This document shows, piece by piece, positions 8,828-16,986 of a stretch of DNA of 64,000 nucleotides. The DNA lies in the IMG/VR virus record IMGVR_UViG_3300005529_000033, positions 1-64,000 of that record. One strand, given 5' to 3'. This DNA is from a virus. Under the pieces are notes generated by a model, which saw only the letters and a list, made by a program, of their open reading frames with translations, did not search any database and was not told the origin of the DNA. Numbering within the stretch: the first letter of the stretch is position 1; every line of letters starts with the position of its first letter. A program made the position numbers and the translations under genes.

Positions 8828-11173
8828 ATGACAGTCTTCACCGCCACCTCGAGCACCACCTGGTTATGCCCGCCGAACGTCTTCACCGTCGCCTGCGGCG
8901 CCTGGGGCATGTTCGGGGCCGGCGGCACCTCCGTCCACGGCTCCAAGCCCGGCGCCGGGGGCGGGGGCGGGGCCTACAGCTTCGCCGGCAGCGTCGCGGT
9001 AACCCCCGGCAACACGTACAGCATTTTCGTCGACGCGACCTCAGCCCGCTTCGTCGGGGACAGCATCACCGTCGCGGCGAACTCCGGGACCAGCGCGGTC
9101 AGCAACACCCCCGGGACCGGAGGCGCGATCACCGCCGGGATGGACGTGTCCCATCCCGGCGGCAACGGCGACGCGGGCACGCTCGGCAACAACCAGCCCG
9201 GCGGCGGAGGCGGCGGCGGAGCCGGATCAGGGGGCGCCGGCGGGAACGCCTCCGGCAGCACGGGGGGAACCGCGGGCAGCGCCGACGCCGGGGCCGGCGC
9301 CGCAGGCGGCGGATCGCTGGCTTCCGGCAACAGCGGCAACCTGCCGAACGGCGCCTCAAGCGGCGGCGGCTCCGGCGGCAGCATCAACCATGCGGGCGCC
9401 CCCGCGGGCGGCGGCCAGATCCAGCTCACCTACGCCGCCGTGGCGAACACCACCGTCACCGGGGCAGCCGGGATCCTGGCCGCAGCCGGGACCGGCGGCA
9501 CGGTAGGCGCCGGCTCCAACGGGACAGCCGGGACCATCACCGTGTCCGCGCCAGCCGGGGCCGTCACCGTCGGCGGCAACTGGGTCACCCCCGGCACGGC
9601 TGGCACCATCACCGCCGCCGCCCCGGCCGGCGCCGCCACCGTGGCGCTGCCCGGCACCCCCGGCACGGTCACCGTCACCGGGCCGTCCGGCGGCCTGCTC
9701 GTCCACGTCGTCTCCCCCGCGCCCCGCACGCCCGCCACCGCGTTCGCCGGCACCCGCCGCACCGCCCGCAGGCCAGCCCGGGGGCGGCGCGAGCGCGCCG
9801 CCCCCGGTGTCCTGGGCGGCGCCCGGTTCTCCGCCGTCACGCCCGTCCAGGCCCCCCCGCTCGCCACCTGGAACACCCGTACCCTGGTCACCTCCGCCGC
9901 CCAGGCCGGATGGGGCGTCCGGCTCCAGGTCACCAGCCAGCGCCAGGTCTCCTGGAATACCCGCGCCGCCCTCACCGCCCAGCCCGCCCCGGCCGTCACC
10001 TGGACCGCGGCCCTGCGCCGCCCCGCCAGCCATCCCGGACGCCGCCGCCGCGGCATCCCCCCTCCCCCGGCCGCCAGCCGCCGGTCCGCCGCCTTCACCG
10101 CACCCGGCCCCCCCATCGCCTGGCGCACCTTCGCCGCCGCCGCTGTTACTGCATACGCCACCTGGAACACCCGCGCCCAGGTCACCTCCGCCGCGTACAC
10201 GGCATGGCACACCCAGGCCGGGACCCACGGCATCGTCATCTCCGACGCGGACATCACCTGGACCACCTACGCCGCCTCCGTCACCCAGGATGCCGCCGCC
10301 GCCTGGAACACCCGGGCCCTGGCCACCGGGACGGCCGCACTAGGCTGGGCCGCAGACGGGCGCATCGTCTCCGCCGCCGCCGCCGCCTGGAACACCCTGG
10401 GCGCCGTTCCCCTGCCCCGGTACGGCGTCCGCCGCCAGGTCACCGCCCGGAGGCACCGCCGCGGCGTCCGCCTGGCCGCCTGGCGCGGTGCCTCCGCCCA
10501 GGCCGCACCCCCGCCCAGCATGGCCGTCACCCGGTGGGCCGTCCGCACCCAGGTCACCCAGACTGCCGCCGCCGGCTGGGGAAGCCGGGCGCTGGTCACC
10601 AGCACTGCCAGCGCCCGGTGGAAGACCCTCCGCAGCTTCACCGCAGCCAGTCCGCAGGTCGCCTGGAGCACCCGCACGACGATCGCCGGCAATACGGCTG
10701 CGGGCTGGCGCACCCTGAACACCGTCACCCAGGGCGCCGCTGCCACCTGGCTGGTCAATGAGACCGGGCCCGCCGTCACCGCCATCATCCGGTGGAACGT
10801 CCTGGTCAAGGCCCCGGCCAGCACGGCAGCCGTCACCTGGGACACTTGCCAGACGATAAGCTCTCGCACTGCCGTGACCGGATGGGACATCACCCCGCCC
10901 GTCACGAGCTCCTCCCCGCCCATCGGCTGGGACGACCTGGTGACCGTCGCCGCCTCATCCCCGGCGGTCACCTGGAACACCCGGACCCGGGTCACCTCGG
11001 CTGCCGCCGTCACCTGGGGAGTCATCGGCACCGCGGCCAGCACCCAGGTCACCCGGTGGCGCACGCTCGGGGCCGTGGCCTGCGACAGCCCGCAGATATC
11101 ATGGGATACAGGCCAGGCGCTGCAGGCCCAGATGCGGCTGGCCTCCATGGACGAGTGGTTCACCCCGGAGTAG
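8828..11173 (+). CDS. Gly-rich plus Trp-repeat structural protein
   Basis: A 781-residue protein in three parts. Residues 1-200 are Gly-rich with GGGGGG and a GGGQIQLTY end, as in glycine-rich fibre or adhesin domains. Residues 200-300 carry the GTAGTIT / APAGAVTV repeat shared with the protein at 2-1351. Residues about 340-770 consist of some two dozen units of 14-16 residues, each anchored by a Trp (pattern W-N/x-T-R-x-x-V-T then about nine residues), broken twice by Arg-rich inserts (GRRRRG; RRHRRG). No enzyme motif is present. A repetitive head fibre or adhesion protein is the best guess. Confidence 0.7.
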   Translation: MTVFTATSSTTWLCPPNVFTVACGAWGMFGAGGTSVHGSKPGAGGGGGAYSFAGSVAVTPGNTYSIFVDATSARFVGDSITVAANSGTSAVSNTPGTGGAITAGMDVSHPGGNGDAGTLGNNQPGGGGGGGAGSGGAGGNASGSTGGTAGSADAGAGAAGGGSLASGNSGNLPNGASSGGGSGGSINHAGAPAGGGQIQLTYAAVANTTVTGAAGILAAAGTGGTVGAGSNGTAGTITVSAPAGAVTVGGNWVTPGTAGTITAAAPAGAATVALPGTPGTVTVTGPSGGLLVHVVSPAPRTPATAFAGTRRTARRPARGRRERAAPGVLGGARFSAVTPVQAPPLATWNTRTLVTSAAQAGWGVRLQVTSQRQVSWNTRAALTAQPAPAVTWTAALRRPASHPGRRRRGIPPPPAASRRSAAFTAPGPPIAWRTFAAAAVTAYATWNTRAQVTSAAYTAWHTQAGTHGIVISDADITWTTYAASVTQDAAAAWNTRALATGTAALGWAADGRIVSAAAAAWNTLGAVPLPRYGVRRQVTARRHRRGVRLAAWRGASAQAAPPPSMAVTRWAVRTQVTQTAAAGWGSRALVTSTASARWKTLRSFTAASPQVAWSTRTTIAGNTAAGWRTLNTVTQGAAATWLVNETGPAVTAIIRWNVLVKAPASTAAVTWDTCQTISSRTAVTGWDITPPVTSSSPPIGWDDLVTVAASSPAVTWNTRTRVTSAAAVTWGVIGTAASTQVTRWRTLGAVACDSPQISWDTGQALQAQMRLASMDEWFTPE

Positions 11174-11175
11174 AC

Positions 11176-12003
11176 GTGGAAGCCGCCGAGCTCATCCGCC
11201 GGGTACGCAGGGAGTTAGGCGACCCGCGGCAGCAGTTCCGTTCCACTATGCCCTGTGACGGCACCGTCGCCTGGTTCAACCTCCCCAAGGAGAACATCGA
11301 CCCGGACGACTTCACCGCCGACGTCATCTCGCCCGGCGGCTCCGTCATGGCCCTCGAGCCCGACGCCGGGTACGCGCTGAACTCCCGGCAGGGCCAGGTC
11401 CTGCTCGCCGCACCGCCCGCCGCCGGCAGCACCGTGCTGTTCACCGGCACTGCCTACGCCATGTTCAGCTGCCAGGACATGGATGACTACCTGCGCGACG
11501 CCATCACCTGGCACTGCGCCGGCCGCAGCATCCGGGAACGGTACCGGACCCCGCAAGGGTTCATTGCCTACCGCGAGAGCCCCATGGGCCTGGGTAACCT
11601 GCCGCCCATGGAAGAACCCCTGCTCGCCATGCGGGCCGTGTACAACCTGCTCTGGGTCTTAGCCAACGACGCCGCCACCGACGTCAACGTCCAGACCGCC
11701 GAAGGCACCGTGATTGACCGCGGCCAGCGGTACCGGCAGCTCGTCTCCCAGATCCAGGAGCTCCAGGAACGGTACGACCGGGACTGCGCCGCCGTCAACG
11801 GCGGCCCCTACCGGTGGGAGACCATCCGGCTCCGCCGCGTCTCCAAGACCACCGGCCGGCTCGTCCCGCTGTACAAGGACCGCGAGTACGACGAGTTCGC
11901 CTACCCCACCCGGCTCGTGCCGCCGATAGACGCCCGCTGGGAAGACAACTCCGGGATACCATCGCAGCTGTACTTCGGCTACGGCGGGATCGGAGGATCA
12001 TGA
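11176..12003 (+). CDS. Head-tail connector-region protein
   Basis: A 275-residue protein starting at GTG 11176, two bases after the upstream stop. The N-terminus (AAELIRRVRRELGDP) followed by strands and QVLLAAPPAAGSTVLFTGTA resembles phage proteins that start with a helix and carry a small beta domain, often annotated as head-tail adaptors. A central helical region has LQERYDRDCAAVNGGPYRWE. There are no nuclease or ATPase motifs. Context between head fibre and neck genes fits a connector role. Confidence 0.6.
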   Translation: MEAAELIRRVRRELGDPRQQFRSTMPCDGTVAWFNLPKENIDPDDFTADVISPGGSVMALEPDAGYALNSRQGQVLLAAPPAAGSTVLFTGTAYAMFSCQDMDDYLRDAITWHCAGRSIRERYRTPQGFIAYRESPMGLGNLPPMEEPLLAMRAVYNLLWVLANDAATDVNVQTAEGTVIDRGQRYRQLVSQIQELQERYDRDCAAVNGGPYRWETIRLRRVSKTTGRLVPLYKDREYDEFAYPTRLVPPIDARWEDNSGIPSQLYFGYGGIGGS

Positions 12004-12329
12004 TGCCCGGACAGAGCCCGCACCTGAACGAGCAGCAGTTCAGGGTTAAGATCACCCCGGCCCAGTCGAACCTGCTCAGCTCCTACCGCGGCGCCAGCGA
12101 GCACCTCGACGCCGCCGAGGATCACGGCGCCAGCTGGACCAGTAACAGCCTCACGGTCCCGCACGAAGCCGCCCCGCATATCGCCAGTTTCGTCAGCATG
12201 CACGCGGAAATCGCCCGGGACGTCCAGGGCGACTACATGACCCCAGGGGAACGCGCCAAGCACAGGACCGCCCTGGGGCTGCACAAGAATGTCTCCGCTG
12301 CCCTCGGCGAGCACATGCGGGGCCGCTGA
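12003..12329 (+). CDS. Hypothetical protein upstream of Arr-like gene
   Basis: A 108-residue hydrophilic helical protein. Two adjacent in-frame ATGs exist (12000 and 12003); the second is six bases from GGAGG and is preferred. Its stop TGA overlaps the ATG of the following Arr-like gene, so the two are translationally coupled. The sequence contains TPGERAKHRTALGLHKNVS but no recognised domain. Coupling suggests it may be a partner of the Arr-like protein, which is inference. Confidence 0.55.
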   Translation: MPGQSPHLNEQQFRVKITPAQSNLLSSYRGASEHLDAAEDHGASWTSNSLTVPHEAAPHIASFVSMHAEIARDVQGDYMTPGERAKHRTALGLHKNVSAALGEHMRGR

Positions 12330-12601
12330 TGAGCGCGTCCGACTACCTGCAGCCCAGGCAGTTCTACCACGGCACCCGGCATGAGTTCACGCCAGGTGAC
12401 CTGGTTGATCCTGGTCGTGAGCAAAATCCTGACCCATCGGCATCCGGTCCTTACGCTTACGTCAGTCCCGACAAGAGTTTCGCCAGCGGGTACGGCAAGG
12501 TGTACAAGGTTGAGCCGACCGGACCGGTAGAACGCGTCCCGCACGGGGCATCCCTGGAGTACCAGACCGCTCATCCCCTGCGCGTGACCGGAGAAGCATG
12601 A
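12329..12601 (+). CDS. Mini Arr-like ADP-ribosyltransferase-fold protein (copy 1)
   Basis: A 90-residue protein that matches, in order, the hallmarks of rifampin ADP-ribosyltransferase Arr: FYHGT with His14, GDLVDPGRE, a YAYVSPDK strand with Tyr44, VYKVEPTGPVE, and EYQTAHPLRVTGE at the end. Arr proteins are usually near 140-150 residues and use His, Tyr and Asp; here the Asp expected after VEPTGPVE is Val70, so activity is uncertain. It is coupled by ATGA overlaps on both sides (12327-12331 and 12598-12601). A paralogue with the same N-terminal pattern lies at 38641-38910. It could modify a host protein or small molecule, or be a dead binder. Confidence 0.65.
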   Translation: MSASDYLQPRQFYHGTRHEFTPGDLVDPGREQNPDPSASGPYAYVSPDKSFASGYGKVYKVEPTGPVERVPHGASLEYQTAHPLRVTGEA

Positions 12602-13137
12602 GCCGCGTCGACTGGAAATCCGGCGGCAAGTTCTCCACATCCGAGGCTGAGACTGCCGGCATCTACGAGGCCATGGCCGGGTGGCGTGACGCTAACGGCG
12701 ACTGGCTCGGCTACTTGCACCTCAACCGCGAGGCCAGCCAGTACGACGACGTGTACGCCGAGGCCACCGGAGCCGGCCTGGTCTACTACCCGATGGTCCG
12801 CCTGCCGGTCATGCATGTCACGTTCAACCCGTCCGGCAACGAGCAGGGCGAAGCCGGGTTCTACTGGAACGACTCCATCACCGCGCAGATCGCCTACGAC
12901 GCCTTCACCCAGTCCGGCCTCCCGTTCTCCAGGATCAGCCCGCAGGGCTACGGCAACGACCGCTGCCTGTACAACCGCAAGATCTTCCGCGTCACCAAGC
13001 TCACGCCCGAGGGCAAGATCCAGCAGCAGCCCACCGTCATCCTCCTCGAGGCCACCCAGGTCAAGCCGGATGAAGCCCGCGACGACCCGGTTGTGAGCCG
13101 CCTGATCCAGGCGAACCTCGGGGACGGCAACCAGTAA
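12598..13137 (+). CDS. Neck/tail completion-region protein, unknown
   Basis: A 179-residue protein starting at an ATG overlapping the Arr-like stop. It is a mixed alpha/beta sequence with GNEQGEAGFYWNDSIT and LPFSRISPQGYGNDR; the C-terminal VTKLTPEGKIQQQPTVILLE segment looks like paired beta strands. It could be a head-closure or tail-terminator type protein given its size and place, but no specific family was recognised. Confidence 0.55.
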   Translation: MSRVDWKSGGKFSTSEAETAGIYEAMAGWRDANGDWLGYLHLNREASQYDDVYAEATGAGLVYYPMVRLPVMHVTFNPSGNEQGEAGFYWNDSITAQIAYDAFTQSGLPFSRISPQGYGNDRCLYNRKIFRVTKLTPEGKIQQQPTVILLEATQVKPDEARDDPVVSRLIQANLGDGNQ

Positions 13138-13140
13138 GCT
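13135..13140 (+). promoter_or_regulatory. Leaderless-type -10 box TAAGCT for 13148 gene
   Basis: TAAGCT ends exactly 7 nt before ATG 13148 and overlaps the stop of the previous gene. No ribosome-binding sequence lies between box and start, so a leaderless transcript is likely. It is one of a series of such boxes in this window. Confidence 0.55.
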
Positions 13141-13147
13141 TGCCGCC

Positions 13148-13498
13148 ATGGGCTGGGCGGAAAAGCGGAGCGGCGGCTGGCGGGCCAGGTGGTACGACCG
13201 GGACAGGAAGCAGAAGTCAGCCTCAGGCTTCAGGACCCGCGCCGACGCCCTGGATTACGCATCGCTCCGCGAGCGCTTCCGGGTTCCTGACGCAACCGTG
13301 CCCCCAGCTGAGGAGCAGGCCATAAGCAACGACCAGGTGCTTGTGCAGCGGTATCCGAGCGGCAATGCCGCGGTAGCAGTCCTGGGCACCAGGCTCCGGG
13401 TTTCCCTCCAGGCGCACGAATGGAATGGCCTGGTCGAGATCATCCGGTCCCTGGACGGGACACCACGGCCTGCGGCACCAGTAAGATCGCAGCCATGA
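13148..13498 (+). CDS. Orphan arm-type DNA-binding domain protein
   Basis: A 116-residue protein whose first 45 residues (WAEKRSGGWRARWYDRDRKQ then SASGFRTRADALDYA) match the three-stranded arm-site DNA-binding domain that opens many tyrosine recombinases. There is no catalytic domain. The remainder contains a strand-rich part with HEWNGLVEIIRSLDG. It has its own TAAGCT box and overlaps the next gene by ATGA. It could be a DNA-binding accessory such as a directionality factor or a remnant of an integrase. The tyrosine recombinase at 24581-25474 appears to lack such a domain. Confidence 0.55.
   Translation: MGWAEKRSGGWRARWYDRDRKQKSASGFRTRADALDYASLRERFRVPDATVPPAEEQAISNDQVLVQRYPSGNAAVAVLGTRLRVSLQAHEWNGLVEIIRSLDGTPRPAAPVRSQP
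13482..13487 (+). promoter_or_regulatory. Leaderless-type -10 box TAAGAT for 13495 gene
   Basis: TAAGAT followed by 7 nt and ATG 13495, inside the 3' end of the preceding gene. It fits the recurrent TANNNT-N6-8-start arrangement. Confidence 0.45.
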
Positions 13499-14046
13499 CC
13501 CAGGACCCGATCTTCGCAGGCAAGCTCTCCTTAACCGACGACATCCCCGGCGAGCCAGCCGTCTTCGAGCGGGCCGACCCGGAGCGCTTGGACCGTCTCG
13601 TGACGACATACGCAAAGACGCGTGCAAGCTCGCTGTCTGACCTGATGACGGTTGAGCAGGCCAGTTCCGAGCTTGACCGCATGCAGGCGGAACGCAAGCG
13701 CATGCGCTTCCCGCAGACAACGTTCAACCAGGTCAAGTGGGATCTCGGCTACATAAGGGACACTTACGGCCAGCCGCCGCCCCTCCCCGAGCCCGGCCTC
13801 AGCCCGGCCGCGCAGCGGGTCCGCGCGGAAGCCGCCCGGCTCGGTATCGACTACGACGCCGAGGTAGCCAAGGTCCTGCACAGCATGAAGGCCGCAGGCC
13901 TGCGCGTCGCCCCGAACCCCTGGTCCGCGAAGGCCGGCCCCGACCCGCTGAAGAACGTCAGCGACGAGGCCAGGTACCAGGCGGAGAAGGCCGCCGTCGA
14001 GACGATCAAGCGAGAGCGCGGCGTTCAGCTGACCTGGCAGGACTGA
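13495..14046 (+). CDS. Hypothetical helical protein
   Basis: A 183-residue, mostly alpha-helical charged protein with EQASSELDRMQAERKRMR and a C-terminal DEARYQAEKAAVETIKRERG helix. No family recognised. It starts at an ATG that overlaps the previous stop and has a TAAGAT box 7 nt upstream. It ends three bases before the convergent minus-strand DUF3307 gene. Probably an accessory (moron-type) gene. Confidence 0.55.
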   Translation: MTQDPIFAGKLSLTDDIPGEPAVFERADPERLDRLVTTYAKTRASSLSDLMTVEQASSELDRMQAERKRMRFPQTTFNQVKWDLGYIRDTYGQPPPLPEPGLSPAAQRVRAEAARLGIDYDAEVAKVLHSMKAAGLRVAPNPWSAKAGPDPLKNVSDEARYQAEKAAVETIKRERGVQLTWQD

Positions 14047-14049
14047 CAG

Positions 14050-14508
14050 TCACCTGGCAGCGGCCACCGATGCCGCCCACAGGCAGCCCACGTGAAACGC
14101 CTGGTCCAGCGCGTAGGCACCTGTGCCCAGTACCGGGTTGTCATCCTGACCTGGCCTGGGAGCGCCAAGCTTCCAGAAGTCGCGGAGCCCGGCCAGCTCT
14201 GCCAGCCTTGCCAGGCCGCGCGCCGGGTCCAGTGACCGGCGGTCCGCGAGGTAATGAGACACCGCGTCGCCGGCCAGTGCCAGCGCGGTGCGGACCGGCC
14301 GTACCTGCTGACCGGACAGGTGCAGGGCGGTCACCGCGGCTGCCTTGCACGCAGTCAGCGTCGCTATGTGCACTGCGCACGCCCGGCGGCCCTCCCAGCC
14401 TTCGCGGCCCTTCCACGCGGCCTGGCGGGACGTCTGGGCCCAGTGGTCGCCCACCAGGTGCGCAGCGTACAGAGCGGCGAACATGTCTCCGGCGGATGCT
14501 TGAGTCAT
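14050..14508 (-). CDS. DUF3307-family membrane protein
   Basis: A 152-residue protein on the minus strand, against the direction of all surrounding structural genes. The pattern AALYAAHLVGDHWAQTSRQA, KGREGWEGRRACAVHIATLT, GDAVSHYLADRR and GTGAYALDQAFHVG is the same as the DUF3307-like membrane proteins common in Streptomyces genomes, with conserved His/Asp residues in hydrophobic helices suggesting metal or proton chemistry. Function of the family is unknown. Its isolated reverse orientation suggests a host-derived accessory gene expressed in the prophage. Confidence 0.72.
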   Translation of the reverse strand: MTQASAGDMFAALYAAHLVGDHWAQTSRQAAWKGREGWEGRRACAVHIATLTACKAAAVTALHLSGQQVRPVRTALALAGDAVSHYLADRRSLDPARGLARLAELAGLRDFWKLGAPRPGQDDNPVLGTGAYALDQAFHVGCLWAASVAAAR

Positions 14509-14563
14509 GGTCCCAGCATGGGCCAGGTGCCAAGCATGCGATGTCCAGGATGACGCTGGATGC

Positions 14564-14581
14564 CTGCGTCATCTGACGCAG
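14564..14581. promoter_or_regulatory. Palindromic operator-like site
   Basis: CTGCGTCA and TGACGCAG are perfect arms around TC. The site lies in the 111-bp gap between the divergent DUF3307 gene and the tail gene at 14620, so a repressor could act on both. A TAACCT box follows at 14594-14599. Confidence 0.4.
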
Positions 14582-14619
14582 TGATATTCAGTTAACCTGG
14601 GAAGAGTAACCGCAGGGAG

Positions 14620-15378
14620 GTGGCTGTTATCCCCTGGCTGCTGAATGAGGATGCTGCCCTGAAGTTCAAAATGCAGGGCCTTACCGTCACCGACATGACC
14701 TCCGGGGACTTACCTGGCGGCGTCCGTGAGGTGCCCGTCCGGTTCCGGCTTCCCATGGACGAACTGGTTAACCTGACGTTCCCCAGCATCTTGATCGAGT
14801 TCCAGCAGATGGTGTGGGCGTCGCCGCGGCAGCATTCCGGCCAGATCCAGCTGCCGTACGCACCCGAGGGCATGACGCACTGGTGGCCGGACGGGGACAC
14901 GGCCTACCCGGTCGGCGGCAGCCCGTACTGGACCCGGGAGCCGCTGGCCGTCTGGCTGTTCTACCAGGTGACCCTGTACAGCCGCCTGCAGCGTGACCAT
15001 CAGCGCCCGCTCGAGGCCGCGCTGTCCCAGCCAGACTACCTGCCGCTGCTCGACGGGTACCTCAACGTGCCGCAGGACGGCACGTACCGGCGGCTGGATG
15101 TCACCGGGGGCCCGAACCGCGGCTACGCCCGGTACGACCCGTCCGAGCTCGGCCAGGGAGACCAGAAGCGCGTCCTGTTCACGACATGGCAGGTACGCGT
15201 TTCCAGCGAGATGCTGTACGGCGTGGAAGACCTCCGCGCAGCGGTCCTGGCCCAGGCTGTCAGCTTCGACCTGTCCTGCTATACCACAACCCAGAACATC
15301 ACCACAGCGGAGATCCACGAATCGTTCGGTATCCTGGGCGTAAGACCGCAGACGTCATGGAACGTGCAGGGGCAATAG
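14620..15378 (+). CDS. Neck/tail-terminator region protein
   Basis: A 252-residue protein directly upstream of the tail sheath. The GTG used here overlaps the end of a GGGAGG sequence, so the real start may be a few codons later; none of the nearby alternatives is clearly better. The protein has alternating strands and Pro-rich turns (PVRFRLPMDELVNLTFPSIL) and several Tyr/Trp-rich segments (SPYWTREPLAVWLFYQ). Position suggests a tail terminator or connector to the sheath. No family recognised. Confidence 0.55.
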   Translation: MAVIPWLLNEDAALKFKMQGLTVTDMTSGDLPGGVREVPVRFRLPMDELVNLTFPSILIEFQQMVWASPRQHSGQIQLPYAPEGMTHWWPDGDTAYPVGGSPYWTREPLAVWLFYQVTLYSRLQRDHQRPLEAALSQPDYLPLLDGYLNVPQDGTYRRLDVTGGPNRGYARYDPSELGQGDQKRVLFTTWQVRVSSEMLYGVEDLRAAVLAQAVSFDLSCYTTTQNITTAEIHESFGILGVRPQTSWNVQGQ

Positions 15379-15388
15379 AGGAGTCCGG

Positions 15389-16975
15389 ATGACCACTCCA
15401 GTGGGTTACGGCCGACCCGGGGTCTTTGTCAAAGAGCAGTTCGGCCCTCTCGCCAATAACAACGGCGCTATCCCGGGTGAGGCGTTACCCGCGTTCTCCG
15501 CGCTGTACAACCGCGGTCCTCTCGCTCCGACCCTGGTCACGTCCTGGCAGCAGTTCAAGAACTTATACGGCGACTTCAGCACCTCGCCCGGGTCGCTCCT
15601 CCCGTTCGCGCTCAACCAGTTCTTCCTCAACGGCGGGACGCAGTGCTTCATCGCGCGGATCCCGAATACCGACGCGACCACGGCGACCCTGGCCCTGGAC
15701 GACATCGCCACCCCGACGCCCGGCGTCATCCTCACCGTCAACGCGGCCAGCCCCGGCATCTGGGGGAACCAGGTTTTCGTCGAGATCGTGTCCGCGGGCC
15801 AGGCGGGCCGGTTCAATCTCAATGTGTACTTCAGCGGGACTTCGGCGTCCAACCTGGTGGAAACGTTCCAGGACCTGTCCATGGACCCGACTGACGTCAG
15901 GAATGCCGTCACTATCATCAGCTCCCCGCTGGCCGGGTCGAATTACATCACGGTCATCGAATCGCTGCCCGGCGGGGTCTACACCCAGGGCACTACCGAC
16001 CTGGCGCTGATCTCCCCGACCCCGCTGTCCGGCGGCGGTGACGGCAGTACCGCGCCGGCCCTGGATGACGCGACCCACGGGGCACCGCCGGTATTCGACT
16101 CGCTCATCAACCAGGCCCTGTACATTAACTTCCCCGGATTAACGTCGATCACGACCCTGACGAACCTCAATGCCTGGGCTGAGACCCGCGGCGACGTGAT
16201 GCTCGTCATCGACGGGCCCGCACCGGAATTCCCGGAAAAGGAAGCGGAAGTAGCGCAGACCTACATCAACATGACGACCGGCAATAACAGCCTGCCGCAG
16301 TCAACGTACCTCACGGTGTACGCGCCGTGGATTCAGGTATCCGACCCGAGCTCCACCGTGGTGGGCGCCACCCGGTGGCTGCCGCCAGGCGGCGCGGTCC
16401 TGGGGGTGTGGCAGCGGACTGACGTGCAGTTCGGCACCGTCCAGTCACCGGCCGGGATCCAGGCCACCATCAGCGCCATCCAGCTCGAGGTGCAGTTCTC
16501 CAACAAGAGCCTGGACGCGCTGAACAACGCGTACGTCAACGCGATCAAGTTCATTCCCACGATCGGCATCGTGATATTCGGGTCGCGCACCCTGCATCCC
16601 GGGTACCCGGATCGGTATGTCGCCGTCCGCAGGATGATCATAAAATTAGAACACGATTTCAAGTGGATTACCCAGTACGCATTATTCCAGCCGAATGACG
16701 ACCGGCTCTGGGCGTCCATCACCACGACGATATCCACGTACCTCACGCAGTTAATGCAGGCCCACCAGCTCGGCGGGACGACCCCGGATAACTCATTCCA
16801 GGTCGTGTGCAACTCCACGAATAACACCCTGGCGACGGCTGCGGCGGGCATCGTCAATGCCGACGTGGCCGTGTCCCTGCTGTCCCCGGCGGAATTCATC
16901 TACATCACGCTGTCCCAGTTCCAGGGCAGCCAGGCGCAGCAGACCACTGTCACCACCTCGAGCACCTCGGCATAA
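15389..16975 (+). CDS. Tail sheath protein
   Basis: This 528-residue contractile sheath subunit defines the phage as a myovirus. It opens with YGRPGVFVKEQFGP, the typical sheath N-terminus, has the middle domain with NFPGLTSITTLTNLNAWAET, and the conserved C-terminal domain with GIVIFGSRTL, RYVAVRRMIIKLEHDFKWIT and the terminal strand region. During infection it would contract around the tube encoded next. The gene is preceded by GAGG and contains at least six TTA leucine codons. Confidence 0.92.
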   Translation: MTTPVGYGRPGVFVKEQFGPLANNNGAIPGEALPAFSALYNRGPLAPTLVTSWQQFKNLYGDFSTSPGSLLPFALNQFFLNGGTQCFIARIPNTDATTATLALDDIATPTPGVILTVNAASPGIWGNQVFVEIVSAGQAGRFNLNVYFSGTSASNLVETFQDLSMDPTDVRNAVTIISSPLAGSNYITVIESLPGGVYTQGTTDLALISPTPLSGGGDGSTAPALDDATHGAPPVFDSLINQALYINFPGLTSITTLTNLNAWAETRGDVMLVIDGPAPEFPEKEAEVAQTYINMTTGNNSLPQSTYLTVYAPWIQVSDPSSTVVGATRWLPPGGAVLGVWQRTDVQFGTVQSPAGIQATISAIQLEVQFSNKSLDALNNAYVNAIKFIPTIGIVIFGSRTLHPGYPDRYVAVRRMIIKLEHDFKWITQYALFQPNDDRLWASITTTISTYLTQLMQAHQLGGTTPDNSFQVVCNSTNNTLATAAAGIVNADVAVSLLSPAEFIYITLSQFQGSQAQQTTVTTSSTSA

Positions 16976-16986
16976 GGGGAAGCGGA

